From Alteribacillus persepolensis (GTDB lineage: Bacteria; Bacillota; Bacilli; Bacillales; Marinococcaceae): 64,000 nt of DNA. Both the position numbers and the translations under genes were made by a program. The stretch lies in contig NZ_FNDK01000006.1 in the NCBI RefSeq assembly GCF_900099605.1, positions 84,469 through 148,468 of the forward strand. The letters are read 5' to 3'. Shown piece by piece: positions 1-8,526 of the stretch; the stretch's first letter is position 1, and the number at the start of each line of letters is the position of its first letter. A model generated the notes under the pieces. The model saw only the letters and a program-made list of their open reading frames with translations, was not told the origin of the DNA and made no database searches.

Positions 1-545
1 TTGGACAGTTTGATACCTACACCCCGATGCAGCTTGCTCAATACACAGCGGCTATTGCAAACGATGGGTATCGCATGAAACCGCAGCTAGTCAAACAAAT
101 CCGTGAACCAAACGCGGATAAATCAGAGCTTGGCGCAGTACGCCAGCAATTTGAACCAACTGTTTTAAATAAAGTTGATATTGATGAGCGCTATATTCAT
201 ATGGCCCAACAAGGGATGTGGCGTGTAGTAAATGGCAGCAGGGGAACAGCCAGGTCCTATTTTAATAATACAGATTATGTGGCTGCTGGAAAAACGGGGA
301 CTGCCGAAATAACAGTTCGCAGGGAAGGTACTGATAACTATGTAGATGGAAACAATCAGGCATTCATCGGTTATGCCCCATATGACGATCCTGAAGTTGC
401 CATTGCTGTCATTGTCCCTAATGTATACGTAAGCGGAACGAGCGGGATTGCTAATAGAATCGCGCGGAGTTCGCTTGATGCCTATTTTGATTTGAAAGAG
501 GAGCGTCCAGACATTGAACCGGCAGGAGAGGAAACATCTGAATAA
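1..545 (+). CDS. pbpA: Penicillin-binding protein 2 (transpeptidase), C-terminal part
   Basis: The gene enters from the left edge and the reading frame is open from base 3. The visible part is the end of a class B transpeptidase domain, which cross-links peptidoglycan stem peptides outside the membrane. The third penicillin-binding motif reads KTGTAE, in the context AAGKTGTAEI. The segment starting QLAQYTAAIANDGYRMKP is typical of the PBP2/PbpA family, which works in cell elongation in Bacillus. The acidic tail after the fold (EERPDIEPAGEETSE) is a common extension. The assignment to pbpA rather than a paralogue (pbpH-like) is an inference from the yqg neighbourhood. The N-terminal membrane anchor and the SxxK motif lie outside the window. 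Confidence 0.78.
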   Translation, partial: GQFDTYTPMQLAQYTAAIANDGYRMKPQLVKQIREPNADKSELGAVRQQFEPTVLNKVDIDERYIHMAQQGMWRVVNGSRGTARSYFNNTDYVAAGKTGTAEITVRREGTDNYVDGNNQAFIGYAPYDDPEVAIAVIVPNVYVSGTSGIANRIARSSLDAYFDLKEERPDIEPAGEETSE

Positions 546-562
546 GAAAAAGCGGCAAAAAG

Positions 563-602
563 AAAGCTGCCAGCGTATTTTCACGCTGTTGCAGCTTTTT
601 TA
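563..602. terminator. Bidirectional terminator between pbpA and the mltG-like gene
   Basis: The arm AAAGCTGC-CAGCG pairs with CGCTG-GCAGCTTT across a TATTTTCA loop and runs into a T tract. It lies between convergent genes, and the stop codon of the leftward gene (600-602) falls in its right flank. Confidence 0.8.
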
Positions 603-1079
603 ATTCGTAATGCTGGTAATGATTTCTTCTGCTGTCATATTACTATGTAAATCATAAAATCCTGCTTGAATGGAAGTTGCTGCTTCTTGTTCGCGTAAGC
701 TGTTTTCAAAAGCTGCGACATCATCAATCAGCTTCAGCCTCTGTAATATGGCTGCTGTCTCACTGCTTGTCATGCCGCTTTCGATGTGCAGGACAGCTTG
801 ATAAGGGGGTTCTTCGTATTTTTCGTCTGTATCGCTGTTACTCGATGTTGACGCTGTATTTGTTTTTTCTGCTACGACATACCCCCCTTGTTCCAGCAAA
901 GAAATCATATTGTCTTCGCTCATATCTGCTGCAGCTGAACCAGCGTTTTCTTGTGGAGCAGGATGAGTGGAAGCAGAGGTCTTCCCTTGGTCAACAGCGA
1001 AAAGCCATTGGTATATTAATACAATACAAGCTGCGGTAAACCAGCCTGCGGCAAACATCCGTATGCCGTATTTATTCAT
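600..1079 (-). CDS. Membrane-anchored protein with MltG/YceG LysM-like subdomain
   Basis: About 159 residues. There is one N-terminal membrane segment (about residues 5-27), then a low-complexity Ser/Ala/Glu linker. The C-terminal region (about 95-159) reads like the LysM-like subdomain of MltG: a VLHIESGMTS start, then IDDVAAFENSL, then IQAGFYDL and SNMTAEEIITSI. The catalytic lytic-transglycosylase domain of MltG is absent, so this is probably a binding protein and not an enzyme. The start at 1079 follows a strong AAAGGTGGTGGGG site, and its ATG overlaps the stop of the upstream gene (ATGAATAA), which suggests translational coupling. Function is unknown. The MltG relation is inferred from pattern similarity. 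Confidence 0.65.
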   Translation of the reverse strand: MNKYGIRMFAAGWFTAACIVLIYQWLFAVDQGKTSASTHPAPQENAGSAAADMSEDNMISLLEQGGYVVAEKTNTASTSSNSDTDEKYEEPPYQAVLHIESGMTSSETAAILQRLKLIDDVAAFENSLREQEAATSIQAGFYDLHSNMTAEEIITSITN

Positions 1080-1419
1080 TCGCCCCACCACCTTTAAGGT
1101 ATGGTTTTAACAAATGTCTTGCCTCATCTTCGGTTATGTGCATGATTTCAGCAATGTCTTGAATACTCATGTTCTGCTGGTAGTATTGACTGGCTTCCTT
1201 TTTTAATGATTCGTGCGAATGAAATGAAACAGGTACTTGAGCAGAGGTTAATAATTCTTCCTCTAAGCGGTTGATTCTTTGTTTTAACTGGTACATTTCT
1301 CCCATTGTATGAAGCGATACTTCTTCAATGTCTTCTTTTGTTGCTGGGGTTTTTAGTAAAAAGGATATACCAAATAAGAAAAGGCTGACGCCAAATAAGG
1401 TAATGAGTAGCCACTCCAT
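1072..1419 (-). CDS. Small membrane protein with coiled coil and HTH-like tail (DUF6115/YlxL-type architecture)
   Basis: 115 residues from the ATG at 1419, which follows TTTGGAGGAATC. A longer in-frame reading begins at 1476 but has no ribosome-binding site. Residues 1-22 form a membrane anchor. A coiled-coil stretch follows (MGEMYQLKQRINRLEEELL). The C-terminal part, with SIQDIAEIMHITEDEARHLL, looks like a helix-turn-helix of the sigma-70 region 4 or YlxL kind. This anchor-coil-helix layout recalls the YlxL/SwrB group, but I cannot assign a role. It overlaps the MltG-like gene by 8 bases and the two likely form one operon. Confidence 0.6.
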   Translation of the reverse strand: MEWLLITLFGVSLFLFGISFLLKTPATKEDIEEVSLHTMGEMYQLKQRINRLEEELLTSAQVPVSFHSHESLKKEASQYYQQNMSIQDIAEIMHITEDEARHLLKPYLKGGGANE

Positions 1420-1606
1420 CTTGATTCCTCCAAATATTGTGTGAACTGTGAACAATTTCCTATCGACATTATACATTTTTTAGGGCTCAAGAAGAATATT
1501 CAATTGAAGAAAACAAGGTTTTTGTATGAAAAACTTGATAGCAGTACGTGTATTTGCTATTATTGTTAAGTATGAATGAAGATGAAAGATGGGGAGGGAA
1601 TGCGTC

Positions 1607-1756
1607 ATGCGTGTACAAGTAACGTTAGCTTGCACAGAGACAGGCGATCGAAATTATATTACGTCAAAAAACAAACGTAAAAACCCAGAACGCATTGAAC
1701 TAAGAAAATTTAGTCCGCGATTGAACAAATACACTTTGCATCGCGAAACAAAATAA
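1607..1756 (+). CDS. rpmG: 50S ribosomal protein L33, cysteine-poor form
   Basis: 49 residues starting [18 protein letters not shown] and ending TLHRETK, the hallmark of bacterial L33. Only one cysteine remains. The zinc-ribbon positions that are CxxC in zinc-binding L33 read CTET and FSPR here, so this is the zinc-independent type. The start follows GGGGAGGG at 1591-1598. An ATG at 1600 is out of frame. A strong terminator follows directly, so it is monocistronic. L33 sits in the large ribosomal subunit near the E site. Confidence 0.93.
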   Translation: MRVQVTLACTETGDRNYITSKNKRKNPERIELRKFSPRLNKYTLHRETK

Positions 1757-1787
1757 GCAGAAGGAGCATGCTCCTCTGCTTTTTTTA
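1756..1787 (+). terminator. rpmG terminator
   Basis: AGCAG-AGGAGC pairs with GCTCCT-CTGCT, followed by seven T residues. Confidence 0.85.
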
Positions 1788-2241
1788 GAAGGTAAGAAAG
1801 TATATGTGTTTATTGCTATTTTAAAGGTGTTTCGTCTATAAGCCATCCGAAGCGGGAGCGGAAGACGGACGGCTTCAGCGGGAACAGCATGAGGTGAAGA
1901 ATCTGCAGAACGGGGCCGTTCGAGGATACGAAGGCCATGTCTGTGGAAAGCGTCCCGTCTGTAGCAGATGCGTTCGAAAGCAGCAGCTTCTACGGGTGAC
2001 AAGGACGGTGGTTGAGCGGGTTTCTCAACCACCGTTTTTCTTACACTGACAGGGAGCTTGGCAAAGATGAATCACCGAGATGGTCCACGTGTTAGAAAAT
2101 CATCATGAGGGCAGCTGGACTGTCTTCTGCTTGTTTTTTGACCTTCAGAAATGTTTCAAGCTGTTAAAGGTGACAGTATCAGTTCGCTGTCTATACTTGG
2201 CAGCAAGCCAATATCATAGAAAAGGATAGAAGAGGGAGCAT
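1788..2241. other. Gene-free stretch with a decayed dispersed repeat and a strong hairpin
   Basis: No convincing gene. Bases about 1855-1990 are GC-richer than the surroundings and share the 12-mer GCGGGAACAGCA (1878-1889) and the 9-mer TGGAAAGCG (1944-1952), in the same order, with the 11035-11165 region downstream of aspA. This looks like a degenerate copy of a dispersed repeat. A hairpin terminator ends it at 2005-2040. The remaining 200 bases before yqgN should hold its promoter, but I see no clear hexamer pair. Confidence 0.4.
2005..2040 (+). terminator. Strong hairpin terminator
   Basis: The perfect 12-bp arms ACGGTGGTTGAG and CTCAACCACCGT flank a 7-base loop and are followed by TTTTTC. 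No gene ends immediately upstream, so it may belong to the repeat-like element. Confidence 0.7.
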
Positions 2242-2802
2242 ATGGAAACAAAGCGTGATTTTCGTATACATACAAAACAGCAGTTTGAAAAACATTCAAT
2301 ATCTGATATTAAACAAAAAAGTAATCAAATATATGAGAACTTGTTTTTATGGGATTGCTGGAAAAAAGCTGCTAGTGTGGCTGTAACGATCGCAAGTCAG
2401 CATGAAATAGATACAAAGCCCATTATTGAAAAAGGCTGGGAACAAGGGAAGACAATTGCGTGTCCAAAAGTTATTCCGGACAAGCGAACGATGGAATTTT
2501 ATCAAATTTCATCATTTCAGCAAACGCACAGCGACTATGCTGGCATTATGGCACCTGACCCAGAGGTTACTTCACGGATTTCTGCGGAATATTTTGACTT
2601 GGTTATTGTGCCAGGACTCGCATTTGATAAGGAAAAATACCGAATTGGTTTTGGCGGAGGATTTTATGACCGTTTCTTAGCCGGCACCTCTGTAACAACA
2701 TGCGGTCTTGCTCTTGATTTTCAAGTATTTGAAACGATACCAAAAGAAGAGCATGATATCGCGTTAACAGCTCTAATAACAGAAGCTGAAATTGTTTATT
2801 AA
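2242..2802 (+). CDS. yqgN: 5-formyltetrahydrofolate cyclo-ligase
   Basis: 186 residues, the usual length. The enzyme makes 5,10-methenyl-THF from 5-formyl-THF using ATP, in cytosolic one-carbon metabolism. The family signature is clear near residues 135-145, IGFGGGFYDR, which is the nucleotide-binding loop of FTHFC proteins. The N-terminal MBP/folate region has Lys-rich helices, as in the family. The start has an AAGAGGGA site 4-5 bases upstream. The neighbours rpmG and the small yqgO-like gene match the Bacillus yqg order. Confidence 0.92.
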   Translation: METKRDFRIHTKQQFEKHSISDIKQKSNQIYENLFLWDCWKKAASVAVTIASQHEIDTKPIIEKGWEQGKTIACPKVIPDKRTMEFYQISSFQQTHSDYAGIMAPDPEVTSRISAEYFDLVIVPGLAFDKEKYRIGFGGGFYDRFLAGTSVTTCGLALDFQVFETIPKEEHDIALTALITEAEIVY

Positions 2803-2864
2803 TATTAATATTGTATAAAATGAAGCCAGCCCGCAAACCATACAAGAAAAAAAGAGGGCGAGTT

Positions 2865-3050
2865 ATGGGTAAAAATTGGTTGACAATGATCGTTGTATTT
2901 TTGATTGTTTTTTTGTTTATGCAATTCCGACGACGTTTGCTTCATTTCTTTTTGTTTAATCGGCCGCTGCGCCGAGTTGCGGTAACGATTGCTTTGCGTA
3001 TTCCTATGGTACGTAAGTATATGCTGGCACCGTTTTCTAGAACTTCATAA
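2865..3050 (+). CDS. Small basic membrane protein, YqgO-like
   Basis: 61 residues from the ATG at 2865, which follows AAGAGGGCGAG. An upstream in-frame ATG at 2811 lacks a ribosome-binding site. One hydrophobic helix (TMIVVFLIVFLFM) precedes an Arg-rich segment (FRRRLLHFF...RPLRRV), so the product is probably a single-pass protein with a cationic cytosolic tail. Position just after yqgN and before gluP matches the small yqgO gene of B. subtilis. I base the name on position and size only. Function unknown. Confidence 0.6.
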   Translation: MGKNWLTMIVVFLIVFLFMQFRRRLLHFFLFNRPLRRVAVTIALRIPMVRKYMLAPFSRTS

Positions 3051-3057
3051 AAGGTTT

Positions 3058-3097
3058 GAAAAAGGTCACCGTCTTTCTATAGACAGGGACCTTTTTT
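3058..3097 (+). terminator. Terminator after the yqgO-like gene
   Basis: AAGGTC and GACCTT close an imperfect stem with an inner GTC/GAC pair, followed by seven T residues. Confidence 0.75.
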
Positions 3098-3240
3098 TCA
3101 CTGCTAACCGAATTAGTTTCGATAAGAATGATGAATTTGGTTTATAGTAATGAACGATGATGTTGACTTGCTAAAGGCGAAAATAGTCGCGGCAAAGGCA
3201 CAGCCTTGTTATAATGAAGCGATGGGGGGAGGAGCTGCCT

Positions 3241-3993
3241 ATGCGCTGGAATACGATCTGTTTTGATTTAGATAATACGTTGTTTGACCATGAAAAAGCA
3301 TTCGAACATGCTATTATGCATACATTTAAAGCAACGTTACACACGTTACAGGAAACATATACACACTTGCCCCATGTAGACATAAATGAATGGTTTCAGA
3401 CGTTTAAGCATTATAGTGATTTTTATTGGAATGATTATGAAGACAAACGTTTAACTCGAGAAGAGTACAGGGAAAAGCGATTTAATAAAACGATGGAATA
3501 TTATCAGCTTCCATGTGAAGAGAATGCAGCAAAAACTTTTCATAATCAATATGAAAACGTTGTCGCGCGTTACAGCACTCCTTTTGAAGGGGTTCATGCT
3601 CTGTTGTTGTGGCTAAAAAAACAAAAAGTCAGCATAGGGGTTATTACCAATGGAAAACGGCGGATACAATCAGAAAAAATGCAGCAGCTGGGTATTACAC
3701 AGTATATTCCCATTCAACACCTCATTGTCTCGAATGAGATTGGAGTAAAAAAGCCAGAAAAGAGCATTTTTGACATAGCGCTTGAGACGATAAATGGTGA
3801 TAGAGAACATGCATTATTTATTGGGGATTCGTGGGAACAAGATGTACAGGGAGCAATAGCAGCCGGATGGGACGCTGTCTTTTTAGATACCCGAAAAGAA
3901 CATAAAACAGATGGATATCCTCCTGTTGCGCATCATTATTACTTCACAGAAACAGCTCGGTTTCTCTATGGTTCGCTCGATGTGAAAGGATGA
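3241..3993 (+). CDS. HAD-family hydrolase (HAD-IA phosphatase)
   Basis: 250 residues from the ATG at 3241, preceded by GGGGGAGGAG. A start at 3214 is also in frame but less well placed. HAD motif I is FDLDNT (nucleophile Asp9, acid/base Asp11). Motif II is ITNG near residue 135. The motif III lysine lies in GVKKPEKSIF, and motif IV is GDSWEQD at about 195-201. The helical insert of about 90 residues between motifs I and II is a C1 cap, as in YjjG/HAD-IA phosphatases. Substrate unknown; nucleotide or sugar phosphates are typical. It abuts gluP (6-base gap), so the two are probably cotranscribed. Confidence 0.85.
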   Translation: MRWNTICFDLDNTLFDHEKAFEHAIMHTFKATLHTLQETYTHLPHVDINEWFQTFKHYSDFYWNDYEDKRLTREEYREKRFNKTMEYYQLPCEENAAKTFHNQYENVVARYSTPFEGVHALLLWLKKQKVSIGVITNGKRRIQSEKMQQLGITQYIPIQHLIVSNEIGVKKPEKSIFDIALETINGDREHALFIGDSWEQDVQGAIAAGWDAVFLDTRKEHKTDGYPPVAHHYYFTETARFLYGSLDVKG

Positions 3994-3999
3994 CGAAAT

Positions 4000-5553
4000 G
4001 TGAGTGCCAACCATTTATTTTGGAAGTTTATCTTTTACTTAATTATAAATGAACATTTGCGAATGATTGATATCAGCCCTGATAAAAAACAGGTGTGGAT
4101 TGAAAAAGAAGACAAAGCTATTATTCGCATCGTAAAAGTAGAGCACGATTGGATGAAAGATTTAGAAGCCGATAAAGCAACGGCAAAGCGCATGTTTAAA
4201 AAAATAAAGACGCTTATTCCTTCCAGGCGTCTTGATTTTTACAATGTTTATGTATCAACGTACCCGCCTGTAGATTTAAGTAGTAGGCTAAATGAATACT
4301 GGGTGAACGAAGAGAATATGCAATCTTTTTTTATGGCCTCAGAATCTGCCCAGTGGACAGTAGATGAGCCAGGCGATGTGCTGAAAGTCATGGGATTTGA
4401 AAGCGTTTGGGAAGACATTCCAGAACGGACAGCACAAGAGCATCAGCAGTATGCCAGAGCCTACAGCAGGGAAGTTTCACGAAAACAAGAGCAGTTAGAA
4501 AGGCAAGATAAGAACCTATTGCTGTTTGGCAAAACGAGGTTCACGTATATATTGCTCACAGCTATTTTGCTGATGTTTTTTCTCATCGAGCAAGCAGGAA
4601 GCAGCACCGATATATTAACCTTAATTGAATTTGGAGCAAAATATAACCCTGCCATTTTAGAAGGCGAATGGTGGCGGTTGTTTTCAGCAATGTTTCTTCA
4701 TATTGGCTTTTTTCATTTATTCATGAATTCATTAGCACTGTTTTATTTAGGGACGGCTGTGGAACGGATATATGGAACATTTCGGTTCATCTTTATTTAC
4801 TTTACCGCAGGCCTGTTTGGTTCACTGGCAAGTTTTGCGTTTAATGAACAAATATCCGCTGGTGCCTCTGGTGCTATATTTGGCTGTTTTGGAGCTTTGT
4901 TGTATTTTGGTTTCATTCATCGCAAGTTATTTTTTCGCAGCATGGGAATGAATGTCATTCTTATTTTGGCGGTCAATCTCGCATTTGGTTTTATGGTGCC
5001 GGCTGTCGACAATGGTGCTCACATTGGTGGTTTAATCGGCGGCTTTCTTGCGTCTGGTGTGCTGCATCTGCCAAAACACGGTGTTCATTTACGGCAGGCA
5101 CTGATATTTACTGTTTCATTAGCTTTAGGTGCTGGCTTGTTTTGGTACGGTCATGCTAATGAAGGAAAGGCTGAATCCCCTCTAGTTGACTTGCAAGTGG
5201 CACAAGAGCTTATCGAGCAAGAAGAACTGGCAGCAGCAGAAAGCATATTAGAATCTCTGCTAAACGATCACGATAATGCCCATGCTTACTTTCTCCTTGG
5301 CAGCATCGCTATTAAGGAAGAGGATTATCACAGCGCGGGCATGCACTTAGAAAAAGCAGCATCTATGGAGGATGATTTCATCGAAGCCCATTATAATCTT
5401 GCCCTTGTGTATGTTGAGTTGCAGGAGTTTGATAAAGCAGAGCTTTCACTAGAACGTGCCCGTTCAATCGATGGGGCATCGTCTGATGATCGGCTGGATT
5501 TTGACCATGTACAGGAATTAATTAATGAAGCAGGACAAAATGAGTCTTCTTAA
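4000..5553 (+). CDS. gluP: Rhomboid intramembrane serine protease GluP with C-terminal TPRs
   Basis: 517 residues, close to the 507 of B. subtilis GluP (YqgP). The N-terminal cytosolic domain (about 1-180) precedes a six- to seven-helix rhomboid core. The catalytic serine is Ser290 in SAGASGAIFG and the catalytic histidine is His341 in GAHIGGLIGG. WWRLFSAMFLHIGFFHLFMN is the usual L1/TM2 signature. After the last membrane span come TPR units (AHAYFLLGSIAIKEEDY and AHYNLALVYVELQEF). In B. subtilis GluP cleaves membrane proteins, including the magnesium transporter MgtE, with FtsH. The start is GTG at 4000 with an AAAGGA site that overlaps the end of the HAD gene. Confidence 0.93.
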   Translation: MSANHLFWKFIFYLIINEHLRMIDISPDKKQVWIEKEDKAIIRIVKVEHDWMKDLEADKATAKRMFKKIKTLIPSRRLDFYNVYVSTYPPVDLSSRLNEYWVNEENMQSFFMASESAQWTVDEPGDVLKVMGFESVWEDIPERTAQEHQQYARAYSREVSRKQEQLERQDKNLLLFGKTRFTYILLTAILLMFFLIEQAGSSTDILTLIEFGAKYNPAILEGEWWRLFSAMFLHIGFFHLFMNSLALFYLGTAVERIYGTFRFIFIYFTAGLFGSLASFAFNEQISAGASGAIFGCFGALLYFGFIHRKLFFRSMGMNVILILAVNLAFGFMVPAVDNGAHIGGLIGGFLASGVLHLPKHGVHLRQALIFTVSLALGAGLFWYGHANEGKAESPLVDLQVAQELIEQEELAAAESILESLLNDHDNAHAYFLLGSIAIKEEDYHSAGMHLEKAASMEDDFIEAHYNLALVYVELQEFDKAELSLERARSIDGASSDDRLDFDHVQELINEAGQNESS

Positions 5554-6356
5554 AAATGACTGTAATGAATGTATAGAGCCATTTTTTGCTGCTTCTCATC
5601 CCAGCTGAGAAATGGCATGCCTTTTTTGCTCTTTGGCTGGTTTTTGCTCACATGCAGCAAGGTGGCATAGATGTTTCCCCACATGTCCTCTAGTTTTGCG
5701 AGAGGAAGGTGGCTGGGAGAGTCCGGGTTTGTCAGTTTCTTCCAAGCGGCAATGTCTTCAAGTGGAAATAATAACACGTCTTGATGTAGATTTGCCTCTT
5801 CTCGGATAATTCGTTTGATATGGTCTTTTTGTTGATTGATGACTGCGTCTAGTATCTTTTTTGATTTTTCATCGTCTTTTGTTTTTGGTTTTTTAAAGGA
5901 GTGCATGTCGGTCATTGGTGTGTCTAAAACGTATAGTGTGTCTTCACTCCAGTCAAAAGTAAAGGTGTCATCTGTTTTAGCAGAATGAAAAGTGATGAGA
6001 TGATAGCGGCTGCTTTCTTCAGCCGTTGTTTTTTTTGTTATCGTGATCTCATCATGTTCTTCCGTCCAAGAAGAAGAGGCATCTTTTAAATACCCATCTT
6101 CAAAAAGCAGGGAGAACTCTTGCAGCAGGCTGACATTGTTTAATGTGTCAGCGTTAGCCTCCCACTCCAGCAAGTATTCATCATCATCACTGATATGGAG
6201 TATTTCTACACTGCTGGATAACTCGGAAAAGATGTTGTCCGGTTCTGTAAAAGAAACAGACAGGTTAGTTTTTGGGTTGTGGGTTGCAAAAGACACTTGA
6301 TACAGATTGAATAATATTAGTATAAGAATTGTCCATATAAAAAAAGTTTTCGCCAT
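5550..6356 (-). CDS. Unknown protein with N-terminal membrane anchor or signal
   Basis: About 268 residues from the ATG at 6356, preceded by CAGGGG. A TTG further up (6389) is possible but has no good site. Residues 3-23 are hydrophobic (FFIWTILILILFNLYQV), giving a signal peptide or anchor. The rest is hydrophilic, rich in Asp/Glu/Lys/Ser, with a beta-rich middle and a Lys-rich helix near 165-200 (KKILDAVINQQKDHIKRI). It ends convergent with gluP and overlaps it by 4 bases. I do not recognise a family; an extracytoplasmic location is an inference. Confidence 0.7.
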   Translation of the reverse strand: MAKTFFIWTILILILFNLYQVSFATHNPKTNLSVSFTEPDNIFSELSSSVEILHISDDDEYLLEWEANADTLNNVSLLQEFSLLFEDGYLKDASSSWTEEHDEITITKKTTAEESSRYHLITFHSAKTDDTFTFDWSEDTLYVLDTPMTDMHSFKKPKTKDDEKSKKILDAVINQQKDHIKRIIREEANLHQDVLLFPLEDIAAWKKLTNPDSPSHLPLAKLEDMWGNIYATLLHVSKNQPKSKKGMPFLSWDEKQQKMALYIHYSHF

Positions 6357-6505
6357 ATTAAGAACCCCTGTCCTTTTTGCTATTTTCAACGTATGTGATA
6401 AGTGCTCAAATCATGAATTTTTATCTGCTGTTTTTGTGTGGTTATGTTTTGGACGCAAGCACATAGATTGTAATAATCATCTCAACACTAATGGGGGCTA
6501 CAAGC

Positions 6506-7012
6506 ATGTTTGCGTCAATGATAGAAATAGTTTTGGCAGCGGCTGTAGTGGGAGCGGCGTCTGTATATACGAAAAACAAGCAAACGACACTGTCGGTTTT
6601 GTTTATATTAATGTTTGCTGCTTTTTCGTATCTGGGTTTCCTTTTATCGAGCGCAGAGATTATCTATTTTCATCAGCTTCATTGGATTGTGGATGTGCTG
6701 CGAATGATTATTGTGCTGGCTATCATGGCAGCAGCAGTATTTTCATTCATGCCGGTGTATGGCTTCTTTCATTCGTACAGTAAATATATTTGGCTTTCTG
6801 TTGCGCTGTTATTTTTCTTTGTCGGCTGGCACGCTGGACACTGGTTTGGTTCGTGGTATATGTTCATTGGCATTATTGTACTATTTACTGCTTGCTACGT
6901 AGCAGGCAACACGTTTCAAGGAATGGTTCATATGCGGTTAAGGCAAAACCCATACGTTTCTTTTCTCCCTTTCGTGGTTTTGCTTTTCTTTTCTATTCTT
7001 CTGTTGCTATAA
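6506..7012 (+). CDS. Unknown polytopic membrane protein
   Basis: 168 residues from the ATG at 6506 with GGGGGC upstream; an alternative start at 6491 has no site. Five or six hydrophobic segments cover nearly the whole length, with short His/Trp-rich loops (FHQLHWIVDVLR, WHAGHWFGSWYM). There are no recognisable catalytic motifs. It lies 8 bases upstream of yqgQ and may share its transcript with yqgQ and glcK. Codon use resembles the neighbours. Function unknown. Confidence 0.72.
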   Translation: MFASMIEIVLAAAVVGAASVYTKNKQTTLSVLFILMFAAFSYLGFLLSSAEIIYFHQLHWIVDVLRMIIVLAIMAAAVFSFMPVYGFFHSYSKYIWLSVALLFFFVGWHAGHWFGSWYMFIGIIVLFTACYVAGNTFQGMVHMRLRQNPYVSFLPFVVLLFFSILLLL

Positions 7013-7019
7013 TAAGAAT

Positions 7020-7223
7020 ATGTACACAACATTCCATTCCATAGCAGATATACGAAAATGGTTAATGCAATTTAATATTGTTGTTTATACGAAAGATAAA
7101 CGGACAGACCTTGAATTAATGGAAGGTGAAATAAAAGAGGCCTATCAATCAGGGTTATTAGACCAGTACACGTATCAACAGGCTCTGCTCGTTTTACGGC
7201 GTGAAAAGTCCTCCTTGCATTGA
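7020..7223 (+). CDS. yqgQ: YqgQ family small protein (DUF910)
   Basis: 67 residues, the usual family size. The sequence FHSIADIRKWLMQF, followed by VVYTKDKRTDLELMEGEIKEAYQSGLL and a terminal VLRREK helix, fits YqgQ, a small three-helix bundle proposed to bind nucleic acid. Its stop codon overlaps the region from which glcK is read, as in other Bacillus where yqgQ precedes glcK. The ribosome-binding site is weak, so translation may depend on coupling with the upstream gene. Confidence 0.88.
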   Translation: MYTTFHSIADIRKWLMQFNIVVYTKDKRTDLELMEGEIKEAYQSGLLDQYTYQQALLVLRREKSSLH

Positions 7224-7264
7224 TGGAGCCGGTTATACATGAAGAAGGAGCGATCATAGAATAT

Positions 7265-8236
7265 ATGCAGCATCAATACTTACTAGGAATTGATATAGGA
7301 GGAACATCAGTAAAATTAGGTTTGTTTACGCAAACAGGCCAATTAGTGAACAAATGGTCGATACCTACAGATAAAAGCAAAAAAGGTGCCTTTATTGTCC
7401 GTGATATTGCAGCGTCTGTTCGTGAACAGCTGGCGGCAGAAGGAATTAAGCAGACACAATGTATAGGAGCGGGCGTTGGCGTGCCAGGTTTTGTAGACAT
7501 AGAAAATGGATGTGTCGATTTTGCAGTGAACATCGGCTGGAAAGACTATCCTATCGTTGATATTCTATCAGATTCTTTGGGAATACCAACGGCTGTAGAT
7601 AATGATGCAAATTTAGCAGCTGCAGGTGAGTATTGGCAAGGAGCGGGTGTTGGAGCAGAAAACATCGTCCTGTTTACTTTAGGAACAGGGGTTGGCGGTG
7701 GTGTCATTGTGAAAGGCGACATCGTCCACGGATCAAGCGGTATGGGCGGTGAAGTGGGACATGTGACGGTCATACCGGAAGGCGGCGCGCCTTGCAATTG
7801 CCATAAGACAGGTTGTTTAGAGACGGTTGCTTCTGCAACGGGAATCGTACGTCTAGCAAAAGAGCAAGCAGAAAAACATAAGCAGTCACTGTTATATGCA
7901 AAAAAAGAACAAGAAACTCTTACAGCTAAGGCAGTTTTTGAGGCAGCAGCTTCTGGTGACAGCGCAGCGGAAAGCGTTATTGACGAATCGATATACTATT
8001 TAGGATTAGCGGCTGCTAATATAGCCAATGTATTAAATCCAGAGAAAATTGTGATTGGCGGAGGAGTAGCCCAAGCAGGAGAACAATTACTCGCGCCTTT
8101 GCGCCGTCATTACCGCACGTTTGCGCTTGAAAACGTATATAACGATACGGCGTTCACGTTAGCAGAGTTAGGAAATGATGCGGGAGTCACTGGAGCTGCA
8201 TGGCTTGCTAAAACGTATGCAGCAGGAAAGAAATGA
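7265..8236 (+). CDS. glcK: Glucokinase (ROK family)
   Basis: 323 residues, as in B. subtilis GlcK, which phosphorylates glucose with ATP. The N-terminal phosphate loop is GIDIGGTSVKLG (about 8-19). The sugar-binding ExGH is in GEVGHVTVIPEGG, and the ROK zinc motif CNCHKTGC follows. A second phosphate motif is IGGGVAQAGE. In-frame starts exist at 7220 and 7223, but alignment from memory to B. subtilis GlcK, which begins a few residues before GIDLGG, favours 7265. The GAAGGAG at 7243-7249 is rather far from it. The gene overlaps the yqgQ end if the earlier start is used. Confidence 0.93.
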   Translation: MQHQYLLGIDIGGTSVKLGLFTQTGQLVNKWSIPTDKSKKGAFIVRDIAASVREQLAAEGIKQTQCIGAGVGVPGFVDIENGCVDFAVNIGWKDYPIVDILSDSLGIPTAVDNDANLAAAGEYWQGAGVGAENIVLFTLGTGVGGGVIVKGDIVHGSSGMGGEVGHVTVIPEGGAPCNCHKTGCLETVASATGIVRLAKEQAEKHKQSLLYAKKEQETLTAKAVFEAAASGDSAAESVIDESIYYLGLAAANIANVLNPEKIVIGGGVAQAGEQLLAPLRRHYRTFALENVYNDTAFTLAELGNDAGVTGAAWLAKTYAAGKK

Positions 8237-8241
8237 ACGAG

Positions 8242-8268
8242 CGGCTGTCATTTGGCAGCCGGTTTTTT
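8242..8268 (+). terminator. glcK terminator
   Basis: CGGCTG and CAGCCG form the stem, followed by GTTTTTT. Confidence 0.8.
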
Positions 8269-8459
8269 ACACTGACAAAAAATTTTAACATGTCAGCATA
8301 GGTGAGTCATTGAGACTGTCAGCATATTGGGGAAACAGCAGAAAAACAATAAGACAACCGCCGGCATCTAACAGGCTTGGTGCCAGCTAAGTTTTCTTTA
8401 CACTTCAGAACGTTTATCTTTGTGAAAGGATAAGAAAAAATGCGGCTTCCGCCATAAGG

Positions 8460-8483
8460 ACTCGGCGACAAGCCGAGTTTTTC
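8460..8483 (+). terminator. Hairpin with T tract in the arginase leader
   Basis: CTCGGC pairs with GCCGAG over a GACAA loop and is followed by TTTTTC. It could end a short leader transcript or be part of an attenuator. Confidence 0.6.
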
Positions 8484-8526
8484 TAAACAGATAGGAAAGT
8501 ATAAAAGCTTGGCGTTTTCATGGTTC

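Noticed and set aside
1700..2032. Minus-strand frame of 110 codons overlapping rpmG
   Set aside because: Runs antisense through rpmG and its terminator, with no ribosome-binding site; it is open by chance in the GC-richer repeat.
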